Shown piece after piece: positions 58,446-64,000 of a stretch of DNA of 64,000 bases. Below the pieces are notes generated by a model. The model made no database searches and was not told where the DNA came from. It saw only the letters and a list, made by a program, of their open reading frames with translations. Every line of letters starts with the position of its first letter. Within the stretch, counting starts at the first letter, position 1. This DNA is from Sphaerisporangium flaviroseum (GTDB lineage Bacteria > Actinomycetota > Actinomycetes > Streptosporangiales > Streptosporangiaceae): the NCBI RefSeq assembly GCF_039537005.1, contig NZ_BAAAZR010000002.1, forward strand, positions 930,001 to 994,000. The letters run 5' to 3'. Both the position numbers and the translations under genes were made by a program.

Positions 58446-58677
58446 ACCCCTCCTATGGCGCTGATCTCCTCAGGATTATAGGCAGACGAAGAATTACGCC
58501 ATCTCGCGCCTGCTGGAAGAACGCCGGAGGAGTCCGGCGGCGGCCCGGAGCGGCCGACCCCCGGGGCCTGGGGGAGGAGGAAAGAATCTCGAGGGCGTGA
58601 TCACGCGTGGTGGCGACCGTCGGTCATCGAGGTGTGGCAGTCTGCGTAGCTCGGGAAGTGTCGACGGGGGAGCGTCA

Positions 58678-59313
58678 ATGGGTGGCCGGCGTGCGACGGG
58701 TGCCGAGGAAGGGGCCGCGGGGGTTTCCGGCGTCTCTGAACGGCTCGCCCGGTTGGTCACCGAGATCTTCGCACCGCAGGTGCTGGTCATCGGGCTGCCG
58801 CCGGTGGTCGGCCTGGTCTCCGACGGCTGGGCCGGTGCCCGGTGGGGTCTGGTGGCCTCGGCGCTGTGCGGCGGGATCCCGGCCCTGGTGATCGCCATAG
58901 GCGTCCGCGCCGGGCGGCTCGACTCGCGGCACCTCGTCGACCGGTCGCGCAGGACCGTCCCGCTGCTGGTGGCCGTCGTGGCCGTGTTCGCGGCGCTGAT
59001 GCTGCTGGCCGGTCTCGGCGCTCCGCGGCTCCTGGTCGCCACGGTCGCCGCGATGCTGGCGGGGCTGGCGGTGACCGTCCCCGTGACGCTGAAGTGGAAG
59101 ATCTCCTTCCACGCCGCCGTGTCGGCGGGCACCGTGCTGGTGCTCGCGCACGTCCTTCCCGCGACGCCGACGATCGTGGGCGGGGCCGTGGTCGTCGCGG
59201 TCGTGTGCTGGGCGCGCGTACGGCTCGCGCATCACACCGTCGCCCAGGTCGCCGCCGGTGCCCTGGCCGGAGGAGGCACGGCCCTGCTCACCCTGGCCCT
59301 GTCCGGTCTGTAA
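58678..59313 (+). CDS. PAP2-like integral membrane protein
   Basis: The product has 211 residues from ATG 58678 with GGGGGAG five nt upstream. Five or six membrane helices. SFHAAVSAGTVLVLAHV and RLAHHTVAQVAAG occupy the places of PAP2 phosphatase motifs, but the final Asp of the third motif is Gln here, so catalysis may be lost or altered. Probable lipid-phosphatase relative. The 58446-58677 gap upstream shows nothing clear. Confidence 0.7.
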   Translation: MGGRRATGAEEGAAGVSGVSERLARLVTEIFAPQVLVIGLPPVVGLVSDGWAGARWGLVASALCGGIPALVIAIGVRAGRLDSRHLVDRSRRTVPLLVAVVAVFAALMLLAGLGAPRLLVATVAAMLAGLAVTVPVTLKWKISFHAAVSAGTVLVLAHVLPATPTIVGGAVVVAVVCWARVRLAHHTVAQVAAGALAGGGTALLTLALSGL

Positions 59314-59318
59314 GCCCT

Positions 59319-59461
59319 TACGGCCCCGCCTTCCCCGCCCCCAGAGCCGGTACGGACCCGCCTTCCCCCGCCCCGGAGTTGGTACGGCCCCGCCTTCCCC
59401 CGCCCCCAGAGCCGGTACGGTCCCGCCTTTCTGCCCCCTGAGCCGATATGGCCGACCTTTT
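59319..59461 (+). repeat. Tandem ~32-bp GC-rich repeats upstream of the DeoR operon
   Basis: Units begin at 59319, 59351, 59383 and 59416, with a partial one at 59447. Each runs TACGG, CCCGCCTTCC, CCCGCCCC, GAGCCGG with small changes. CCCGCCTTCC also occurs in the array at 11549-11690. No gene here. Confidence 0.88.
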
Positions 59462-59476
59462 GCCGTCCCTGAAACC

Positions 59477-59504
59477 TTGACGTTCCAACTTAGACGGGTA
59501 TAAA
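59477..59504 (+). promoter_or_regulatory. Promoter of the DeoR-PTS operon
   Basis: TTGACG (59477-59482), 16 nt, TATAAA (59499-59504). Two CGAAAC direct repeats (59511-59516, 59522-59527) 11 bp apart follow and could be DeoR-family binding sites. Confidence 0.65.
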
Positions 59505-59544
59505 CAAAGACGAAACCAACTCGAAACGGCGGTGAATCAACACG

Positions 59545-60306
59545 ATGTACGCCGAGGAGCGGCAGCAGGAGATCCTGCGGCGAGCCCGGGCCATCGGCCG
59601 GGTGGACGTGGTGACGCTGGGCGAGGAGTTCGCGGTCACCACCGAGACCATCCGCCGCGACCTGACCGTTCTCGAGCGTGCGGGCGTGCTGCGCCGCGTG
59701 CACGGCGGGGCCATCCCGGTCGAGCGGCTGGGGTTCGAACCGGAGCTGGCCGCCCGGGACGAGGTCATGACGGCGGAGAAGGAACGCATCGCCAAGGCCG
59801 CGGTGGCGGAGCTTCCGGAAGACGGCGCGATCATCATCGACGCGGGATCCACGACGGGCCGGCTGGTGCGGATCCTGCCCGCCGACCGCGAGCTGACGGT
59901 GATCGTCAACTCCCCGCCGCTCGCCACGGTGCTGGCGACGCGCGCCAACCTGAACGTCATCATGCTGGGCGGGCGGCTGCGAGGGCGCACGCTTGCCACC
60001 GTCGACGACTGGGCCCTGCGCCCGCTCTCCCGGCTCAACGTCGACGTCGCGTTCATGGCGGCCAACGGCTGCTCGGTGGCCAAGGGCCTCACGACGCCCG
60101 ACCCCGCCGAGGCGGCGATCAAACGAGCGATGATCAAGGCGGCGAAGCGCAGCGTGCTGCTGGCCGACCACACCAAGTTCGCTGACACCTACCTCGCCCG
60201 CTTCGCCTCCGTGCACGAGATCGACGTGGTCATCACCGACACCGGGCTCGACCCGGCGACGGTCGCCGACGTGGTGGCGGCCGGGCCGGAGGTGATCCGC
60301 GCGTGA
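59545..60306 (+). CDS. DeoR/GlpR family regulator (FruR-like)
   Basis: The product has 253 residues. N-terminal DeoR HTH about 5-58 (VDVVTLGEEFAVTTETIRRD) and a C-terminal phosphosugar-sensing domain about 75-230 (IIIDAGSTTGRLVRIL, VAFMAANGCSVAKGLTTPD). It should repress the kinase-PTS operon it leads until a sugar phosphate binds. Its stop overlaps the kinase start by 4 bp (GTGA at 60303). Confidence 0.92.
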   Translation: MYAEERQQEILRRARAIGRVDVVTLGEEFAVTTETIRRDLTVLERAGVLRRVHGGAIPVERLGFEPELAARDEVMTAEKERIAKAAVAELPEDGAIIIDAGSTTGRLVRILPADRELTVIVNSPPLATVLATRANLNVIMLGGRLRGRTLATVDDWALRPLSRLNVDVAFMAANGCSVAKGLTTPDPAEAAIKRAMIKAAKRSVLLADHTKFADTYLARFASVHEIDVVITDTGLDPATVADVVAAGPEVIRA

Positions 60307-61244
60307 TCCTCACCTTGACGCTCAATCCGAGCCTCGACCGCACGATCGAGATCGCGAGCCTGGCGCGGGGCACCGTCATCCGCGCCGCCACCGCCCACCT
60401 CGACCCGGGCGGCAAGGGCGTCAACGTGTGCCGCGCGCTGCTCGCCAACCAGGTGAGGTCGTGCGCGGTCGTCCCCTACGGAGGAGCCGAGGGCGGCCAG
60501 CTCGTCAGCCTGCTCTCCCAGGAGGGCATCCAGATGATCACCGTCCCGGTGTCCGGGCCCACCCGGTCCAACGTCACGCTGGCCGAGCCCGACGGCACGA
60601 TCACCAAGATCAACGAACCGGGCACCGCGCTCTCCGCCGCGGAGCTGGACGCCGTCGCCGACGCGGTGCTCGGCGCCGCGGAGTCGGCCGACTGGGTGGT
60701 GGCCTCGGGCAGCCTTCCCCCGGGCGTTCCCGTCGACCTGTACGCCCAACTGTGCCGGCGGTTCACCCAGGCGGGCATCAACGTCGCGGTCGACACGAGC
60801 GGGCCCGCGCTGGTGTCGGCGGTGGCCTCGGCGCCCGCCCTGGTCAAGCCCAACCGGGAGGAGCTCGCCGAGGCGACCGGCGGAGCGATCGCGTCGCTGG
60901 GGGACGCCATCGACGCGGCGGGCAAGCTGCGGGCCATGGGCGCGAGGTCCGTCCTGGCCAGCCTCGGCCCGGACGGCGCGATCCTCGTCGAGGACGGCCG
61001 GGCCTGGCACGGCCAGTGCCCTGTGCACGAGCCGCGCAGCACCGTCGGCGCGGGTGACGCCATGCTGGCGGGTTTCCTGGCCGCCGGAGCACAGGGCGAG
61101 GCGGCCCTGGTGGAGGCGCTGGCCTGGGCCTCCGCCGCCGTGGCGCTACCCGGCAGCCGGATGCCCTCGCCCGCCGACATCCACCGCGGCAGCGTCCGCA
61201 TCATCGACCCTGATCCCACCAAGCCGTTGACGTCCGGGGACTGA
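60303..61244 (+). CDS. fruK: 1-phosphofructokinase-family kinase
   Basis: The product has 313 residues from GTG 60303. PfkB fold: LTLNPSLDRTIEI at the start, HLDPGGKGVNVCRAL, and STVGAGDAMLAGF with catalytic D252. The family includes 1-phosphofructokinase, tagatose-6-phosphate kinase and 6-phosphofructokinase II. It lies in an operon with a mannitol-type PTS rather than a fructose IIABC, so the substrate may be fructose-1-P or another ketose phosphate made by the downstream dehydrogenase. Confidence 0.88.
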   Translation: MILTLTLNPSLDRTIEIASLARGTVIRAATAHLDPGGKGVNVCRALLANQVRSCAVVPYGGAEGGQLVSLLSQEGIQMITVPVSGPTRSNVTLAEPDGTITKINEPGTALSAAELDAVADAVLGAAESADWVVASGSLPPGVPVDLYAQLCRRFTQAGINVAVDTSGPALVSAVASAPALVKPNREELAEATGGAIASLGDAIDAAGKLRAMGARSVLASLGPDGAILVEDGRAWHGQCPVHEPRSTVGAGDAMLAGFLAAGAQGEAALVEALAWASAAVALPGSRMPSPADIHRGSVRIIDPDPTKPLTSGD

Positions 61245-61304
61245 CAGCGGCGTTCCACACCCCCCGCCGGCTCACGCCGGCCGCCCCGGAAGGAGCAACC
61301 TCAC

Positions 61305-62498
61305 ATGGCCGACACCTACACACCGACGGTGCACGGAACAGGCGTCAAGGCGTCCATCCAGCGCTTCGGCGGATACCTCGCCGGCATGATCATGCCGAAC
61401 ATCGGCGCGTTCATCGCCTGGGGCCTGATCACCGCCCTGTTCATCCCGACGGGCTGGCTGCCCAACAAGACCCTCGGAGCGCTGGTCGATCCGATCATCG
61501 GCTCGCTGCTGCCCATTCTGATCGGGTACACCGGCGGGCGCATGGTCCACGGCCAGCGCGGCGCCGTCGTGGGCGCCGTCGCCACGATGGGCGTCGTGGT
61601 CGGGGCGGACGTCCCGATGTTCCTCGGCGCCATGATCATGGGTCCGCTCGCGGCCTACGTCATCAAGCTGGTCGACGGCTTCATCCAGGAGCGGACCAAG
61701 GCCGGCTTCGAGATGCTGGTGGACAACTTCTCCGCCGGCATCGTGGGCGCGGGGATGGCCGTCCTCGGCGTGTGGGCCGTCGGCCCGATCGTCGAGTCGA
61801 TCACCGAGGCGGCCGGTCAGGCCGTCTCCTGGCTGATCGGGAACGGCCTGCTCCCGTTCGCCTCGGTGCTCATCGAGCCGGCCAAGGTGCTCTTCCTGAA
61901 CAACGCGATCAACCACGGCGTGCTCGGCCCGCTCGGGGTCGCCGAGGCCGTGAAGCAGGGCAAGTCGATCCTGTTCATGCTGGAGTCCAACCCTGGCCCC
62001 GGCCTCGGACTGCTCCTCGCCTACATGTTCTTCGGCCCGCGCCTGCTGCGGCCCAGCGCCCCGGCCGCGATCGTCATCCAGTTCCTCGGCGGCATCCACG
62101 AGATCTACTTCCCGTACGTGCTCATGAAGCCCCGGCTGATCCTCGCGGTGATGGCGGGCGGGGCGTCCGGCATCCTGGTCTTCATGGCGACCGGGGCCGG
62201 TCTGGTCGCCACCCCCGCGCCGGGCAGCATCTTCGCCTACATGGCGGTCACCCCCAGGGGCGGTTACTTCGGCGTCCTCGCGGGGGTCGTCGTGGCCGCC
62301 GCCGTCTCGTTCGTCGTCGCCTCCGCGCTGCTGGGCTTCGGCCGCGCCAACGGCGACGAGCCCGCCGTCGAGCCCGATGCCTCCGCGGGGCAGCCGGACG
62401 CCGGGGCCCTGCGCGACGGCGACACCGCCGGCGACGAGGTGCCCGCGGGGGACGCCAAGGACGACAAGCAGGCCCAGCCCGTCACCAGAGAGGTGTGA
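61305..62498 (+). CDS. PTS transporter IIC subunit, mannitol type
   Basis: The product has 397 residues with about eight membrane helices. GGYLAGMIMPNIGAFIAWGL, PILIGYTGGRMVHG, LFLNNAINHGVLGPLG and the substrate-binding block GGIHEIYFPYVLMKP are those of mannitol-class IIC. A charged Asp/Glu/Ala-rich tail of about 50 residues ends it in place of a fused IIB domain; IIB is the next gene. AAGGAG lies six nt before ATG 61305. Confidence 0.92.
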   Translation: MADTYTPTVHGTGVKASIQRFGGYLAGMIMPNIGAFIAWGLITALFIPTGWLPNKTLGALVDPIIGSLLPILIGYTGGRMVHGQRGAVVGAVATMGVVVGADVPMFLGAMIMGPLAAYVIKLVDGFIQERTKAGFEMLVDNFSAGIVGAGMAVLGVWAVGPIVESITEAAGQAVSWLIGNGLLPFASVLIEPAKVLFLNNAINHGVLGPLGVAEAVKQGKSILFMLESNPGPGLGLLLAYMFFGPRLLRPSAPAAIVIQFLGGIHEIYFPYVLMKPRLILAVMAGGASGILVFMATGAGLVATPAPGSIFAYMAVTPRGGYFGVLAGVVVAAAVSFVVASALLGFGRANGDEPAVEPDASAGQPDAGALRDGDTAGDEVPAGDAKDDKQAQPVTREV

Positions 62499-62502
62499 CC
62501 GA

Positions 62503-62811
62503 ATGCCCAGCATCGACAGCAAGGACGTCAAGAAGATCGTGGTCGCCTGCGACGCGGGCATGGGAAGCAGCGTCATGCTCGCGAGCCAGCTCCGCAAGTC
62601 CCTGAAAGGGCTGTCGGTCGAGGTCGAGCACACGCCGGTCAACTCGATCCCCGCCGACGCCGACATCATCGTCTGCCACGCGGGGCTGGCCGACCGTGCC
62701 AGGGTCTCCGCCCCCGGCACCGTCCTGGTGCCGATCCAGCTGTTCATCGGCGACCCCGCCGTGACCAAGCTCATCAGCACGATGAAGAGCGGCGGCACCG
62801 TCGATGCCTGA
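62503..62811 (+). CDS. PTS IIB subunit, mannitol type
   Basis: The product has 102 residues. Phosphorylated Cys C16 in VVACDAGMGSS; the rest is a compact flavodoxin-like IIB fold. It passes phosphate from IIA to the sugar in IIC. It begins 4 bp after the IIC stop and overlaps IIA by 8 bp. Confidence 0.93.
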   Translation: MPSIDSKDVKKIVVACDAGMGSSVMLASQLRKSLKGLSVEVEHTPVNSIPADADIIVCHAGLADRARVSAPGTVLVPIQLFIGDPAVTKLISTMKSGGTVDA

Positions 62812-63316
62812 CACGGCCCCGCTGCCGCTCGATCGAAGGGCCATACGGCTCTCGGCCGAGGCCGGATCCCGCGACGAGGCGATCAGGCAGTGCGGCGAGG
62901 CGCTGCTCGCCGTGGGCGCGATCGACGAGCCGTACATCGGCACGATGCTCGAGCGCGAGCGGTCGATCTCCACCTACGTCGGCGAGGGGGTCGCGATCCC
63001 GCACGGCACCGTCGCGGGCAAGGACTCCGTCCACCACGACGCCATCAGTGTCCTGCGCTTTCCCGGCGGCGTCGACTGGGACGGCTTTCCTGTGGTGCTG
63101 TGCATCGGCATCGCCGCACGCGGCGACGGCCACGTGAAGCTGCTGTCCGAGCTGGCGCAGATCCTGCTCGACCCCGAGCGCGCCGAGGCCCTCCGCCGGA
63201 CCGATGATGTCGACGAGGTGGTCCGGCTCCTGCAACCCGATACAGACGACGAGGCGGATCCGCTCCCGGCACCCGGGAGCGGGCCGCCGCCCATCAGAGA
63301 GGAAACGCCCGAGTGA
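62804..63316 (+). CDS. PTS IIA subunit, mannitol/fructose type
   Basis: The product has 170 residues. Phosphorylated His H67 in GVAIPHGTV; helices DEAIRQCGEALLAVG and VKLLSELAQILLDPE are typical of the mannitol/fructose IIA domain. A Pro/Asp-rich tail of about 25 residues follows. It takes phosphate from HPr. Its stop overlaps the dehydrogenase start by 4 bp. Confidence 0.93.
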   Translation: MPDTAPLPLDRRAIRLSAEAGSRDEAIRQCGEALLAVGAIDEPYIGTMLERERSISTYVGEGVAIPHGTVAGKDSVHHDAISVLRFPGGVDWDGFPVVLCIGIAARGDGHVKLLSELAQILLDPERAEALRRTDDVDEVVRLLQPDTDDEADPLPAPGSGPPPIREETPE

Positions 63317-64000
63317 AGGTCGCCCGCTTCCACGCCCCCGGTGACATCCGCGTGGAGGACGCGCCCGAGCCCTCGCCGGGACCCGGCGAGGTCAAGATAC
63401 GCGTTCGCAACTGCTCCACCTGCGGCACCGACGTCAAGATCTTCAAGCACGGTCACCACCACATCCGCCCGCCCCGCGTCATGGGGCACGAGATCGCCGG
63501 AGAGGTCGCCGAGGTCGGCGCCGGGGTCTCCGGCTGGGCGGCGGGCGACCGCGTGCAGGTGATCGCCGCGATCCCGTGCGGCCGTTGCGAGGAGTGCCTA
63601 CGCGGCAGGATGACCGTGTGCCCCAACCAGGAGTCGATGGGGTACCACTACGACGGCGGGTTCGCCGAGCACACGATCGTGCCCGCCAAGGTCCTGGCCG
63701 TCGGCGGGCTGAACCGGATCCCCGATGGCGTCGGCTTCGCCGAGGCCTCGGTCGCCGAGCCGCTCGCCTGCGTACTCAACGGGCAGGAACTGGCCCGCGT
63801 GGGCCAGGGGGACGACGTGGTCGTCATCGGGGCCGGTCCCATCGGCTGCCTGCACGTGCGGCTCGCCCGCTCGCGCGGGGCCGGCCGGGTCTTCCTCGCC
63901 GATCTCAACGCCGGCAGGCTCGCCATGTCCGCCGAGCGCGTAGGGCCGGACGCGGTGATCAACGGCGGGAAGGCCGACATCGTGGACGAGGTGCTCAAGC
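63313..64000 (+). CDS. Zinc-dependent medium-chain dehydrogenase (partial)
   Basis: About 229 N-terminal residues, cut by the right edge. Start GTG 63313. Catalytic zinc ligands C37 (CSTCGTD) and H59-E60 (MGHEIAG); structural zinc Cys at 89, 92, 95 and 103; Rossmann VVVIGAGPIGC. Class: sorbitol, threonine or polyol-phosphate dehydrogenases. Coupled to a mannitol-type PTS, it most likely oxidises the imported polyol phosphate to a ketose phosphate. Confidence 0.9.
   Translation, partial: MKVARFHAPGDIRVEDAPEPSPGPGEVKIRVRNCSTCGTDVKIFKHGHHHIRPPRVMGHEIAGEVAEVGAGVSGWAAGDRVQVIAAIPCGRCEECLRGRMTVCPNQESMGYHYDGGFAEHTIVPAKVLAVGGLNRIPDGVGFAEASVAEPLACVLNGQELARVGQGDDVVVIGAGPIGCLHVRLARSRGAGRVFLADLNAGRLAMSAERVGPDAVINGGKADIVDEVLK

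Noticed and set aside
59319..59461. Possible CRISPR array or replication iterons
   Set aside because: No spacers, no replication gene; the copies are adjacent and GC-rich.

Overview
The window is high-GC DNA (roughly 70% G+C, strong G/C bias at third codon positions) from a free-living filamentous actinomycete. A Streptosporangiales-type soil organism is my inference. The support is a geosmin synthase, many secreted carbohydrate-active enzymes with CBM13, CBM2, CBM6 and F5/8C modules, cellulose-type LacI operators, and a Gly-Cys-Val tRNA cluster. No IS element, prophage or CRISPR array was found.

Layout. 1-3.1 kb: a secreted nucleotidase (cut by the left edge), a lipoprotein hydrolase and a divergent PadR regulator with a textbook operator between them. 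3.1-17 kb: a beta-glucan utilisation locus. On the minus strand lie a GH16 endoglucanase, a secreted sugar dehydrogenase and a ThuA-domain protein. Divergent from them is an operon of sugar-binding lipoprotein, two ABC permeases, GH1 beta-glucosidase and LacI regulator, followed by a second LacI paralogue. Four LacI-type palindromes sit in the 361-bp divergent promoter region. No ABC ATPase is present, so a shared MsiK-type ATPase elsewhere is likely. Further members of the same apparent regulon are the DUF1996 protein at 18.2 kb and the GH12 cellulase at 43.2 kb, both with the same palindrome upstream.

17-25.7 kb: small housekeeping and accessory genes (a YciI-like remnant, DUF305 lipoprotein, RNase HII, SRPBCC, VOC, DinB, a WYL regulator and a ROK regulator). 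25.8-31.5 kb: three secreted enzymes with ricin-type lectin modules (a beta-helix protein, a GH18 and a GH30). 31.7-34.4 kb: geosmin synthase and three tRNAs. 34.5-43.1 kb: mostly chromosomal genes (ACT protein, dihydrouridine synthase, DEAD/DEAH helicase, HD hydrolase, rhomboid protease, NAD(P)-binding protein).

44.7-49.4 kb: a translationally coupled three-gene module made of a decayed nuclease-like gene, a double winged-helix protein and a 1076-residue protein with two separate P-loop ATPase domains, the second of HerA/DUF87 type. It ends in a 20-bp perfect hairpin. This is the best candidate here for an undescribed DNA-processing or defence system.

49.7-52.5 kb: secreted and small membrane proteins of unknown function. 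52.6-58.4 kb: an amino-sugar or cell-wall recycling group (RpiR/SIS regulator, GH3 NagZ-like hexosaminidase, GH10-like secreted hydrolase, BadF-type GlcNAc kinase) with two matching palindromes in the divergent promoter. 59.5-64 kb: a DeoR-regulated operon of 1-phosphofructokinase-family kinase, split mannitol-type PTS (IIC, IIB, IIA) and a zinc dehydrogenase cut by the right edge, which probably imports and oxidises a polyol.
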